Shown: one piece after another, positions 46,572 to 55,844 of the stretch
Layout: every line of letters starts with the position of its first letter
How positions within the stretch are numbered: the first letter of the stretch is position 1
NCBI GenBank assembly: GCA_902573425.1
Contig: CACGJO010000006.1
Location: 1-57,136, forward strand
Source: an uncultured Pelagibacteraceae bacterium
GTDB taxonomy: Bacteria; Pseudomonadota; Alphaproteobacteria; Pelagibacterales; Pelagibacteraceae
Direction of reading: 5' to 3'
DNA length: 57,136 nucleotides
Notes under the pieces: model-generated
The model's input: only the letters and a program-made list of their open reading frames with translations
Told to the model about the DNA's origin: nothing
The model's database searches: none
Position numbers and translations under genes: made by a program

Positions 46572-48860
46572 TTATCTAAAAAAATTATCAAGTTCTACAG
46601 GTTTGCCATTTAACATATAACGGTAAACACTCGCATTTTCTAAAACTCTTTGAACATAATTTCTTGTCTCTTTAAATTTTATTAATTCTATCCAGTTCAC
46701 AAAATCTATACTTCCTTTTTTTGGATCTCCGTTTATTTTTCTCCAGTACCTGACTCTCTTAGGACCAGCATTGTAAGCAGCGATAGCAAAAGGATAGGTT
46801 TCTCCGTATTCATTTAAAAGAGAATTAAAATAATAAGTTCCTAACTTTATATTATATTCTGGATCTGAAGTTAGCTTACTTTTTCGGTAAGGAACTCCCA
46901 TTTGTTTTGCAACTAGTTTAGCGGTGTAAGTCATAAGTTGCATCATACCTTTTGCACCAACATGGCTATTTGCTTTCGCATCAAACTCACTTTCTTGACG
47001 AGCGATTGCCAAAATAATTTCTTGTGAGGGCATATTTTTACCATTTATTACTCTTGGTGTGGTTATGATTGGATAATTGTATTTGTTATAAAATCTTTTT
47101 TCATATGATGCTTTTTTTGAGATTTGAATGGCATAATCGTATCTACCTACTTCAGTTGCTAATTTTGCGGCTAAAACTTCGCTGCCTTCCTCAATATTTA
47201 AGTCTGCCAAATGTTTAATTATATCTTTACTATAGTTTGTTTTATTCAACTCTTTTAAAAGAACCACATGTTTAACTAATGGATTACTGTTAAATTGCTT
47301 TTCATAACTTTTTGTATATTTTGACTGATCTATAAGCTCAAATTGTCCAGTTGGATTTATTTTTCTAAAAGACAATTGACCATAAAAAGTTGTTAAATAT
47401 TTTGATCCCTCTGTAAAATAATCATTGGATAATTTATTTTTTCCTAGTTTTTCGTAACATATACCTATCCAATATGCTCCTCTCGCTAAACTTATTGGAT
47501 AACCTACATTTTCATAAAATGATTTAAAATGATTTACTGCTTTGTTTGGATTATTTAAAAAACTTACCGCAATCCACCCTGCCATCCACTCAGCTTCTGC
47601 AAATTCAGGACCCTCATCTAAAGCATGGTTTTTTGCAACATCATAAGCTTTTTCATATTTTTTTTTATAAATTAGTGATCTTGAAATTATATTTCTTTGT
47701 TTCCACCACAAATCTGCTCTTACTAATTCGTCTTTATTTAAGGGTGCTTGGTCTATAATTTCTAATGACGAGTCTGTTCTTCCTCTTCTGCTTCTCCATT
47801 TCAGTCTGTCATATCTTAGACCTATATCTGATTTTAGATTATTTGGGACTTTAGAAATAGCATCATCAACACCATAAGAATTACTCATTAAAATTTGTCT
47901 AGCATTATATAGAGCTCTATAATCTTTGGGGAGATATCTTAATATTCTTTTCAAATCCCAATACTTATACTCCCATGCCATATAATCAGCCCTCTTTAAA
48001 TGATCAGAGCTATTAAGAAATTTTTTATATTTTTTATTCAAATATCTCAAATCTTTAGAGCTCAAAGATGCATTTATCCATCCATCTTTTATAAACTGCT
48101 CTGCTTTTTCAAAATCACCTTTTAGAAAATAAGACTCTCCTAACTTTATTTTTCCAAATCCGCTCAAAGGAGGTGATGACTCAAACCATCCAATCACAGT
48201 ATTTGGACTATTTGAATTTAAGTTGATCTTATGTTCTGCTAAATATTTCAGTCTATTTATTCTTGGATAATTTGGGTTATTGTCAATAAAGTTTATATAG
48301 TCGGAAAAGGTTGCTTTATTACTTTTTTCTTTCAAATAAATCCAGGATATCAGATTTTTAAAATCTTTATCTTTTACTTTTTTAGTGATTCTAAATGCCG
48401 ATGTCCATTTTTTTTCACTTATGTTTAAAAATACTTCTTTAGCGTAAGAATAATCTTTTTTGCTTAAAACTTTTGACTCTTGGGCCTCTTTCGAAGCAAT
48501 AGGCTTATATGTAATAGGTTTTTTTTCTGGTAATAGAAATTCTGTTACTAATTGCTCATTTTTTGAAGTTTTGGTAATTGATTTTTTTTCCTCAACGATT
48601 TTATTTTCTTTTTCAACTTTTGTTTCTTTTTTTAATAAAGGCTTGTTCTGGGGTAAAATTTCTTTTGTTTTTGTTAGTTTAAGTTCTTCTTTTTTTGGTT
48701 TTTTAAGAGGTAAAATACTTCGCGATTCTACTTTTTTTTCTGATTTAAAAATTCCTTGTGGTTTAGGTTCTGGCAAAATTACAGTTTTAGTATCCGAATT
48801 CGCTTTAACAAAAGTAAGTACCACGAATAAAAAAACTAGACTAATTAAATGTTTAGGCAT
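46572..48860 (-). CDS. Soluble lytic murein transglycosylase (Slt70-like)
   Basis: A 762-residue periplasmic enzyme that cleaves peptidoglycan to 1,6-anhydroMurNAc products, the substrate class recycled by AnmK. Residues 1-20 form a signal sequence (HLISLVFLFVVLTFVKA). Residues ~25-120 are Lys/Glu/Pro-rich with four (I/L)LPxxKP motifs at 28-34, 49-55, 68-74 and 109-115. A long alpha-superhelical U-domain follows (~130-600). The C-terminal lysozyme-like domain has catalytic Glu623 (RQESEFD), GAKGMMQLM and AIAAYNAGPKRV. It is divergent from dapA across 39 bases. Confidence 0.93.
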   Translation of the reverse strand: MPKHLISLVFLFVVLTFVKANSDTKTVILPEPKPQGIFKSEKKVESRSILPLKKPKKEELKLTKTKEILPQNKPLLKKETKVEKENKIVEEKKSITKTSKNEQLVTEFLLPEKKPITYKPIASKEAQESKVLSKKDYSYAKEVFLNISEKKWTSAFRITKKVKDKDFKNLISWIYLKEKSNKATFSDYINFIDNNPNYPRINRLKYLAEHKINLNSNSPNTVIGWFESSPPLSGFGKIKLGESYFLKGDFEKAEQFIKDGWINASLSSKDLRYLNKKYKKFLNSSDHLKRADYMAWEYKYWDLKRILRYLPKDYRALYNARQILMSNSYGVDDAISKVPNNLKSDIGLRYDRLKWRSRRGRTDSSLEIIDQAPLNKDELVRADLWWKQRNIISRSLIYKKKYEKAYDVAKNHALDEGPEFAEAEWMAGWIAVSFLNNPNKAVNHFKSFYENVGYPISLARGAYWIGICYEKLGKNKLSNDYFTEGSKYLTTFYGQLSFRKINPTGQFELIDQSKYTKSYEKQFNSNPLVKHVVLLKELNKTNYSKDIIKHLADLNIEEGSEVLAAKLATEVGRYDYAIQISKKASYEKRFYNKYNYPIITTPRVINGKNMPSQEIILAIARQESEFDAKANSHVGAKGMMQLMTYTAKLVAKQMGVPYRKSKLTSDPEYNIKLGTYYFNSLLNEYGETYPFAIAAYNAGPKRVRYWRKINGDPKKGSIDFVNWIELIKFKETRNYVQRVLENASVYRYMLNGKPVELDNFFR

Positions 48861-48899
48861 AAAGTTTATAAAATAAAGATATTAACTATATAAAGAATT

Positions 48900-49784
48900 A
48901 TGTTCAAAGGATCAATCGTAGCTTTAATTACTCCTTTTAAAAATAACAAGATAGATGAGGAAAGATACGCATCTTTAATCCATTACCATATTTCTAGTGG
49001 CACAAAAGGTTTGGTACCAGCTGGTACAACCGGTGAGTCTCCAACTTTAGATCATGATGAACATAAAAAAGTTATTGAAATTGCTATTAAGGAGTCAAAT
49101 GGAAAAATTCCAGTTATTGCTGGAACCGGTTCTAACTCCACATCTGAAGCGATTGAACTATCTAAGCACGCCGAGAAAGCAGGAGCAAACGCTCTTCTAA
49201 TTGTTACACCCTATTATAACAAACCTACACAAGAAGGTCTTTATCAACATTATAAAACTATAAATGATAATGTTGGTATACCAATTATCATTTATAATAT
49301 ACCCCCAAGGTCAGTAGTTGATATGAGTGTTGATACAATGGCAAGACTTTATGAATTGAAAAATATTGCAGGTGTGAAAGATGCGACCGCTGATTTAAAT
49401 AGAGTTGATCAGCAATTAAAGAAAATGGGTCCAGAATTTATCCAGTTGTCCGGAGAAGATGGAACTGCTATGGAATTTAATTCAAGAGGTGGAGTAGGTT
49501 GTATTAGTGTTACAGCAAATGTTGCAGCAAAACTTTGTTCTGAATTTCAAGATGCATCTTTAAAAAAGGAAGACAAAGAGTCAATTAAAAATACAAAAGA
49601 AATTAATAATAAACTTATGCCTCTCCACAAAGCTTTGTTTATAGAAAGCAACCCAAGTCCTGTAAAATATGCCGCCAGTTTGTTAAATTTGTCATCTGAA
49701 GATGTAAGACTACCTTTAGTTAAGCTCACAGAAAAAACAAAAAAAGAGGTGGAAAAAGCTTTAAAGGTTGCACAATTGCTTTAA
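48900..49784 (+). CDS. dapA: 4-hydroxy-tetrahydrodipicolinate synthase
   Basis: Condenses aspartate semialdehyde with pyruvate on the way to lysine and diaminopimelate. It has 294 residues in a TIM barrel. The Schiff-base lysine is Lys160 ([10 protein letters not shown]), with Tyr132 in YNIPPRS and GTTGESPTL as the pyruvate-binding loop. It is the first gene of an eight-kilobase run with one-base overlaps; the stop shares a base with the smpB ATG. Confidence 0.97.
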   Translation: MFKGSIVALITPFKNNKIDEERYASLIHYHISSGTKGLVPAGTTGESPTLDHDEHKKVIEIAIKESNGKIPVIAGTGSNSTSEAIELSKHAEKAGANALLIVTPYYNKPTQEGLYQHYKTINDNVGIPIIIYNIPPRSVVDMSVDTMARLYELKNIAGVKDATADLNRVDQQLKKMGPEFIQLSGEDGTAMEFNSRGGVGCISVTANVAAKLCSEFQDASLKKEDKESIKNTKEINNKLMPLHKALFIESNPSPVKYAASLLNLSSEDVRLPLVKLTEKTKKEVEKALKVAQLL

Positions 49785-50254
49785 TGAAAGCAAAAAAAAA
49801 TATTGGTATCAAAATTGTTTGTAATAATAGAAAAGCTAGATTTAATTATTTTTTTCATGAACTCATCGAAGCCGGGATAGTTTTAAAGGGGTCAGAAGTA
49901 AAATCACTGAGAGACGGTAAAGCAAACATCACAGACGCTTATGCTTCAGACCATAATGGTGAAATTTATTTGATAAATTCCCACATACCATCTTATAAAG
50001 AGTCAAGTTACAATAATCATGAGCCAAGAGATTCAAGAAAATTATTACTAAATAAAAAAGAAATTAATAAATTAATTGGTAAGGTGAATAGAGAAGGTTT
50101 AACAATTATCCCAACAAAAATGTATTTTAAAAAGGGAAAAGCAAAAGTCGAAATAGCCGTTGCCAAAGGAAAAAAACTTTACGATAAAAGAACAGTTAAG
50201 AAAAAAAGAGATTGGGATAGAGAAAAAGCTAGAATATTTAGTAAAAATAAATAA
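49784..50254 (+). CDS. smpB: SsrA-binding protein SmpB
   Basis: Binds tmRNA for rescue of stalled ribosomes. It has 156 residues. [35 protein letters not shown] and the basic C-terminal tail ([21 protein letters not shown]) are fully typical. dapA-smpB is a known alphaproteobacterial pair. The stop shares one base with folK (TAATGA). Confidence 0.97.
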   Translation: MKAKKNIGIKIVCNNRKARFNYFFHELIEAGIVLKGSEVKSLRDGKANITDAYASDHNGEIYLINSHIPSYKESSYNNHEPRDSRKLLLNKKEINKLIGKVNREGLTIIPTKMYFKKGKAKVEIAVAKGKKLYDKRTVKKKRDWDREKARIFSKNK

Positions 50255-50784
50255 TGATTATTTTAGGGTTAGGCTCAAATTTATCATCAGATTTTGGAGA
50301 TAGGTTTAAGAATATTGATTTAGCAATTAGTTTTTTAAAGGATAAAAATATTAATTTAGTAAATAAATCAAGTTTTTATGAATCAGTTGCATATCCAAAT
50401 AAGAATGACCCAAAATTTGTTAATATAGTTATCTCAGTAGAAACCTCCCTTAAATCTGTAGATTTGATGAAATGCTTACTATCTGTCGAAGAAAAATTGG
50501 GTAGAAAAAGATTTAAAAAAAACGATCCAAGGACCTGTGATATCGATATTATTGATTTCCATGGAAAAATTATAAATAAAAAAATAGATAATTTTGAGTT
50601 AAACATACCTCATCAAAAAATGAATGAAAGAAACTTTGTACTTTATCCATTAAAAGAAATTTATCCTGATTGGAAGCATCCAAAAACAAAAGATAGCATT
50701 GATATATTAATTAAAAATCTTAAAACCCCAAATAATGAGATTACAAAATTAACTCAAAATGATATAAATAGTTATGTTAAATGA
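50254..50784 (+). CDS. folK: 2-amino-4-hydroxy-6-hydroxymethyldihydropteridine pyrophosphokinase
   Basis: Transfers pyrophosphate to the pterin precursor of folate. It has 176 residues. The start ILGLGSNLSSDFG, the middle SVEEKLGRKR and the ATP/Mg site KNDPRTCDIDIIDFHG are diagnostic, followed by the family's IPHQKMNERNFVLYPLKEI. It overlaps the Rel/Spo gene by 11 bases. It is somewhat longer than E. coli FolK through a short C-terminal tail. Confidence 0.95.
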   Translation: MIILGLGSNLSSDFGDRFKNIDLAISFLKDKNINLVNKSSFYESVAYPNKNDPKFVNIVISVETSLKSVDLMKCLLSVEEKLGRKRFKKNDPRTCDIDIIDFHGKIINKKIDNFELNIPHQKMNERNFVLYPLKEIYPDWKHPKTKDSIDILIKNLKTPNNEITKLTQNDINSYVK

Positions 50785-52519
50785 TGAGGAATTAATTAAA
50801 AAAGTTCAATCTTACAATAGATTTTTCAATCGAGATGCTCTAAGCAAAGCTTACAATTTTGCACTTAGCGCACACAAAAATCAAAAAAGAGATGAAGGTA
50901 TTCCCTATATAAGTCATCCAGTTGCTGTAGCAAGTATACTCACCGAGTTAAAACTTGATAGCGCTACTATAACAACCGGTTTGCTTCACGATACTGTTGA
51001 AGACACCAAGGCAACTTATGAGACTGTAAAAAAAGAATTTGGAAAAGAAGTTGCAGATTTGGTCGATGGAGTAACAAAAATCTCTGCCTTAGAGGAAAAA
51101 GCAGTTGAAAATTCAAAAGCTGAAAATTTCAGAAAATTGATACTTGCTACATCAAAAGATATTAGGGTTTTATTAGTGAAGTTAGCCGACAGACTACACA
51201 ATATGAGAACTATTCATTTTGTTAAAGATGAAAATAAAAAAATCAGAAAAGCAAAAGAAACAATGGAAATTTATGCGCCATTAGCAGATAGAATGGGCAT
51301 GAATCGTATTCGGGACGAACTTGAAGATTTATCCTTTTCAATTTTAAATTCAGAGGCTAGAAATTTAATTTTAGATAGATTATCTATAATTAAAAATAAA
51401 AGAGATGATAATATAAAACAGATATCAGAAGAGCTTAAAAAATTATTAAAACTCAATAGTATAGATGCAGAAATTACCGGACGTGAAAAAACCCCTTTTT
51501 CAATATGGAGAAAAATACAATCAAAAAGAATATCTCTAGAACAACTCACAGACGTTGTTGGTTTTAGAGTAATAGTAAAAGATATAAATGCTTGTTACAT
51601 TACTCTAGGTTTATTCCATAGCAAATTTTCAGCGATACCAGGAAAGTTTAAAGATTATATTTCTACACCAAAAATTAACCAATACAAATCAATCCACACT
51701 TCTGTGATAGGTCCAATGAAAAAAAGAATTGAAATTCAAATTAGAACTAAACCAATGCACGAATTTGCTGAAAGAGGTATTGCTGCGCATTGGAAATATA
51801 AATCTTCGGAAAAATTTTCTGAATTATCTTGGAAAGAATATGATTGGCTAAGAGATCTTGTTGAAATCATAGAAACTGGTGGAAGCCCTGAACATTATTT
51901 TGAATTTACAAAATTACAAATGTTTCAGGATAATGTTTTTTGCTTTACGCCCAAAGGTGCTGTTATTAAATTACCTAAAGACGCAACCCCAATTGATTTT
52001 GCTTATGCTGTTCATACGAAAATTGGTGATACCGCAATAGGTTGTGAAGTTAATGGAAAGTCCTCACCATTACAAACTATATTAAGTAATGGTGATATGA
52101 TCAAAATTATTACTTCTAAAAAAGTATCACCATCTCTGCACTGGCTATCATCGAGCAAGACTGGTAAAGCAAGAGCCTCGATTAGGAAACATTGGCAGGG
52201 CAAGCTTTTAGATAACGAGTCTGAAAACAAAGAATATACATCAACCCTATCTATTGATTTACCCCACAAACCCGGGATATTAGGTAAAGTTAGTACATTG
52301 ATAGGTATGAATGATGCCAATATCATAAATATAGAAATGACTAAAAGAGGCAAAGATTATCTGCAATTTTTGTTTGATATTCAAATTAAAGATTTAAAAA
52401 ACTTTACAAACTTGATAAGTCAGATTAAGCAACAAAATTTAAAGCTTAAAGTAATTCGTCATAAAAAGAAAAAGTATGCTTTCATACAAAGAGTCCTTAA
52501 AAATTTTAAAAGAAACTAA
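50774..52519 (+). CDS. Bifunctional (p)ppGpp synthetase/hydrolase, shortened Rel/Spo protein
   Basis: Makes and degrades the stringent-response alarmone. The hydrolase domain (about 25-190) has its metal residues His48, His72-Asp73 and LADRLHNMRT (137-146). The synthetase domain (about 230-345) has GREKTPFSIWRKI and YISTPKINQYKSIHT. A TGS domain covers ~385-447, and an ACT domain ~492-560. Only about 45 residues separate TGS from ACT, whereas usual long Rel/Spo proteins carry a helical plus zinc-finger region of well over 100 residues there. The total of 581 residues against the usual ~700 or more fits that loss. Both catalytic halves look active. Confidence 0.93.
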   Translation: MLNDEELIKKVQSYNRFFNRDALSKAYNFALSAHKNQKRDEGIPYISHPVAVASILTELKLDSATITTGLLHDTVEDTKATYETVKKEFGKEVADLVDGVTKISALEEKAVENSKAENFRKLILATSKDIRVLLVKLADRLHNMRTIHFVKDENKKIRKAKETMEIYAPLADRMGMNRIRDELEDLSFSILNSEARNLILDRLSIIKNKRDDNIKQISEELKKLLKLNSIDAEITGREKTPFSIWRKIQSKRISLEQLTDVVGFRVIVKDINACYITLGLFHSKFSAIPGKFKDYISTPKINQYKSIHTSVIGPMKKRIEIQIRTKPMHEFAERGIAAHWKYKSSEKFSELSWKEYDWLRDLVEIIETGGSPEHYFEFTKLQMFQDNVFCFTPKGAVIKLPKDATPIDFAYAVHTKIGDTAIGCEVNGKSSPLQTILSNGDMIKIITSKKVSPSLHWLSSSKTGKARASIRKHWQGKLLDNESENKEYTSTLSIDLPHKPGILGKVSTLIGMNDANIINIEMTKRGKDYLQFLFDIQIKDLKNFTNLISQIKQQNLKLKVIRHKKKKYAFIQRVLKNFKRN

Positions 52520-53057
52520 TGCTCTATTAGAGGGACATTTTGTTTTATCCTCAGGTTTACATAGTGACAAATATGTTCAATGTGCACAATTATTAAGTAA
52601 ACCAAATAAAGCAAAAGAAATTTGTTTATCTCTTGCAGATAAAATAAAAGAAAATTTTAAAAGTATTGATTTAATAGTTTCGCCTGCAATGGGGGGTGTA
52701 GTTATTGGTTATGAAATTGGAAGAATTTTAGACAAAGAAACTATTTTTGCTGAAAGAGTGAATGGTAAATTTGAATTAAGACGTGGTTTTAAAATTAAAA
52801 AGGACCAAAAAATTTTAATAGTTGAAGATGTAATTACTACTGGAAAATCAAGTTTAGAATGTGCTGACATGGTAAACAAACTTAATGGAAATGTAATTGG
52901 ATATGCATGTATAATTGATAGATCCAATGATAAGTCTTTGATTAAAAAAGATTTTGTATCTCAAATTAAAATTCAAATACCCACTTATAATAAAGATGAA
53001 TTGCCTGATCATCTAAAAAAAATAAATCCCATTAAACCTGGGAGCAGAAATTTATAA
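52476..53057 (+). CDS. pyrE: Orotate phosphoribosyltransferase
   Basis: Makes orotidine-5'-phosphate in pyrimidine synthesis. It has 193 residues. The PRPP-binding motif is LIVEDVITTGKSS, with FVLSSGLHSDKYVQC and SPAMGGVVIGYEIGR upstream. The ATG at 52476 lies 44 bases inside the Rel/Spo gene; I see no better start, since the conserved N-terminal helix (ILKETNALLEGHF) begins before the Rel/Spo stop. The stop shares a base with pdxJ. Confidence 0.94.
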   Translation: MLSYKESLKILKETNALLEGHFVLSSGLHSDKYVQCAQLLSKPNKAKEICLSLADKIKENFKSIDLIVSPAMGGVVIGYEIGRILDKETIFAERVNGKFELRRGFKIKKDQKILIVEDVITTGKSSLECADMVNKLNGNVIGYACIIDRSNDKSLIKKDFVSQIKIQIPTYNKDELPDHLKKINPIKPGSRNL

Positions 53058-53779
53058 TGGGTAAAGCAAGATTAGGTATCAATATAGATCATGTTGCTAC
53101 CGTTAGAAATGCAAGAGGAGAGAATTATCCAAGCCCTTTAAAAGCAGCACTTTTATCTCAAAAATATGGCGCTGACTCTATAACTATTCATCTTAGGGAA
53201 GACAGAAGACATATAGTTGATCAAGATTTGATTGAAATAAGAAAAAAATTAAAAATACCTTTGAATTTAGAAATGGCTCCAACAAAACAGATGTTAAAAA
53301 TTGCATTAAAATACAAACCTGCATTTGTTTGTGTTGTTCCAGAAAAAAGAAAAGAGATTACTACTGAAGGTGGATTAAGTTTAAAGAAAAATACAAATTT
53401 TCTTAAAAAAGTTATTTATGAATTAAAAAGAAAAAAAATACGAACAAGCCTTTTTATAGAACCAAACCAGAAATCTATTTTAAATGCAAATAAACTTGGT
53501 GCTGAGTGTATAGAAATACATACTGGAAAAATTTGTAACTTAATAAATAAAAGGAAAAAATATTCTAAAGAATTTACCAAAATATTAAACAGCGTAAAAT
53601 ATGCAAATAACCTTGGTATAGAAGTACATGCAGGTCATGGTATTACTTTTAAATCTGCAAAAATTTTATCAAAAATTAAAGGGATTGAAGAATTTAATAT
53701 AGGACATTTCATAATAGGAGAGTCAATATTCATTGGAATAAAAAATTGTATAAAAAAATTCAAAAAAATAATTAAATGA
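53057..53779 (+). CDS. pdxJ: Pyridoxine 5'-phosphate synthase
   Basis: Last step of the DXP-dependent vitamin B6 pathway. It has 240 residues in a TIM barrel. RLGINIDHVATVRNARGENYPSP, HLREDRRHI, TTEGGLS and VHAGHGITF are all standard. It overlaps pyrE by one base and lepB by 4. The usual alphaproteobacterial neighbour acpS is not found between pdxJ and lepB. Confidence 0.97.
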   Translation: MGKARLGINIDHVATVRNARGENYPSPLKAALLSQKYGADSITIHLREDRRHIVDQDLIEIRKKLKIPLNLEMAPTKQMLKIALKYKPAFVCVVPEKRKEITTEGGLSLKKNTNFLKKVIYELKRKKIRTSLFIEPNQKSILNANKLGAECIEIHTGKICNLINKRKKYSKEFTKILNSVKYANNLGIEVHAGHGITFKSAKILSKIKGIEEFNIGHFIIGESIFIGIKNCIKKFKKIIK

Positions 53780-54504
53780 TTTCAAAAATTATAGATAATT
53801 TAAAAACTTTGTTAATAGCGTTATTTATTGCTGTTATAATTAGGTCATTGCTATTTCAACCTTTTTATATACCCTCATCATCAATGGAGCCTACTTTATT
53901 GGTTGGGGATAGAATTTTTGTTTCAAAATATACCTATGGTTATAGCAAACATTCTTTCCCTTTCAGTCCACCAATACTTAATAAAAGAATATTTAGTTCA
54001 GAACCTAAATATGGCGATCTTATAGTTTTTAAAACACCATCGGACAATAGAACGGATTATATAAAACGGTTAGTTGGATTACCTGGTGACAAAATTCAGA
54101 TAAAAAATGGCGACCTTTTAATTAACGAAGAAAAAGTTGAAAAAGAGGAAATCATAGACAATTTCGAAATTAAATGTGGAGGGGAATATATTGATGTAAA
54201 ACCTTTTAAAGAAGTAATGCCAAATAATATTAAACACACAGTTGTTTACAACACAATTGGAAGTATGGTTAATTCAGATTTATATATTGTTCCAAAAGAC
54301 CATTATTTCTTCCTTGGTGATAATAGAGATTGTTCAAGAGATAGCAGATTTTTATCTAGTGTTGGATATGTTCATAAAAATAATTTAGTTGGTAAAGCAA
54401 GGTTAATATTCTTTTCAAATGACACAAGTAAAGGAAGTGTTTTAAAAATTTGGAATTTGAATAATTCATTTAGATTCAAAAGATTGTTTAAAAAACTAAA
54501 ATGA
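53776..54504 (+). CDS. lepB: Signal peptidase I
   Basis: Membrane-bound peptidase that removes Sec/Tat signal peptides. It has 242 residues with one N-terminal membrane segment (about 9-26). Catalytic Ser36 is in PSSSMEPTL and Lys97 in DYIKRLVGLPGD; GDNRDCSRDSR is the box E signature. It overlaps pdxJ and rnc by 4 bases each. Confidence 0.97.
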   Translation: MISKIIDNLKTLLIALFIAVIIRSLLFQPFYIPSSSMEPTLLVGDRIFVSKYTYGYSKHSFPFSPPILNKRIFSSEPKYGDLIVFKTPSDNRTDYIKRLVGLPGDKIQIKNGDLLINEEKVEKEEIIDNFEIKCGGEYIDVKPFKEVMPNNIKHTVVYNTIGSMVNSDLYIVPKDHYFFLGDNRDCSRDSRFLSSVGYVHKNNLVGKARLIFFSNDTSKGSVLKIWNLNNSFRFKRLFKKLK

Positions 54505-55166
54505 AAATTAATACAAAAATAATTGAAAGTAATTTAAAAATTAATTTTAATAATAAAAAACTGTTAATTCAAAGTTTAACTCACAAAAGTTATAGTGAAA
54601 AATATAATAACGAAAAATTGGAATTTCTTGGTGACCGAGTGATAGGTCTCGTAATATCAAAAAAACTTTTAAGTCTTTATCCTAATGAGAACGAAGGAGT
54701 AATTGATAAAAAATTTTCTTATTTAGTTAATAAAAAAACTTGTGCTCTTGTAGGTAGACAACTTAATTTAAAAAACTTTATAAAAACCGGAAATTCATTA
54801 AAATATTTAAGATCAAATGATGAAAAAATTATTAGCGACTGTTGTGAATCGATAATTGGAGCTCTGTATCTTGATCAAGGATATTCTGCTGCAGAAAGAT
54901 TTATTTTAAAGAATTGGGATAGTTTTTTAAAAAAATCAGTTATTACTCGTATTGATTCAAAAACTAAACTTCAAGAATTTTCACTAAAAAAGTTTAAAAA
55001 GTTACCAATATACAAATCATTTAAACCTACAGGCCCAAACCATAATCCAATTTTTAAGGTTCAGGTTAATATTTCAAATTCAAAGAAATATTTTGGGTTA
55101 GGAAAATCAAAAAAATTAGCCGAACAAAATGCTGCATCAAAATTAGTTAAGAGTCTAAAAATTTAA
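54501..55166 (+). CDS. rnc: Ribonuclease III
   Basis: Cleaves double-stranded RNA in rRNA and mRNA processing. It has 221 residues. The signature LEFLGDRVIGL carries Glu41 and Asp45; Asp113 and Glu116 (ISDCCESIIGAL) complete the metal site. A double-stranded-RNA-binding domain occupies about 152-220 (KLQEFSLKKF, LAEQNAASKLVKSL). recO follows directly; the era gene usually found between rnc and recO is absent. Confidence 0.96.
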   Translation: MKINTKIIESNLKINFNNKKLLIQSLTHKSYSEKYNNEKLEFLGDRVIGLVISKKLLSLYPNENEGVIDKKFSYLVNKKTCALVGRQLNLKNFIKTGNSLKYLRSNDEKIISDCCESIIGALYLDQGYSAAERFILKNWDSFLKKSVITRIDSKTKLQEFSLKKFKKLPIYKSFKPTGPNHNPIFKVQVNISNSKKYFGLGKSKKLAEQNAASKLVKSLKI

Positions 55167-55844
55167 ATGAACTGGGAAGATGAAGGTTTCGTTATAGGAA
55201 AAAAAAGATTTAGGGAAAATGCAATTATATTAGATGTTTTTACTGCTAAATTTGGTAAGACTAGCGGTATAGTTTATGGGGGCACTTCTAGAAAAGTTAG
55301 AAATCATCTTCAATTAATGAATAAAATTTTTATTATTCATACATCAAAAAATGAAAATAAAATTGGTTATTTTAAAACAGAATTAATAAAACCAATTTCA
55401 CCAGAATATTTTGATAATAAAAATAAAATTTTATGTTTAAATTCTCTTTCTTCAATTTTAAAAACTATCTTGCCAGAAAATCAAACTCAAAAAAAAATAT
55501 ACTATTCTCTTAGTTTTCTTTTAGATAATTTTAGCAACGAAAATTGGATGAATTTGTATTTAAATTGGGAAGTACAGTTAATCCAATATCTAGGATTTGG
55601 TTTTAACATTGATAAACTTGATACTCAAAAAAATTTAGATGGAAACACAATAAATATAAGCGTAGACAACATTTCATACAAAATGCCTAAGTTCCTTGTA
55701 TCAAAAAATGATGAAAAAATTAATAATAATGATATTTATAATGGACTCAATTTTTCAAGAAGCTTATTAGAGAATAAATTTTTTAATCCAAATAATTTAA
55801 GATTTCCTTATTCACGAAAACTATTAGAAAAAAAATTTATTTAA
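55167..55844 (+). CDS. recO: DNA repair protein RecO
   Basis: RecFOR recombination mediator that loads RecA. It has 225 residues. The N-terminal OB fold has EGFVIGKKRFRENAIILDVFT and KTSGIVYGGTSRK, typical of alphaproteobacterial RecO. The C-terminal helical part is AT-biased and diverged, and no zinc-binding cysteine cluster is seen. Its last 8 bases are shared with the end of hemB on the other strand. Confidence 0.88.
   Translation: MNWEDEGFVIGKKRFRENAIILDVFTAKFGKTSGIVYGGTSRKVRNHLQLMNKIFIIHTSKNENKIGYFKTELIKPISPEYFDNKNKILCLNSLSSILKTILPENQTQKKIYYSLSFLLDNFSNENWMNLYLNWEVQLIQYLGFGFNIDKLDTQKNLDGNTINISVDNISYKMPKFLVSKNDEKINNNDIYNGLNFSRSLLENKFFNPNNLRFPYSRKLLEKKFI

Noticed and set aside
48460..48876. 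A 138-codon plus-strand frame opposite the start of the lytic transglycosylase
   Set aside because: It mirrors the Lys/Glu-rich N-terminal region as a Phe/Ser-rich shadow; the transglycosylase reading has a signal sequence and repeated motifs.
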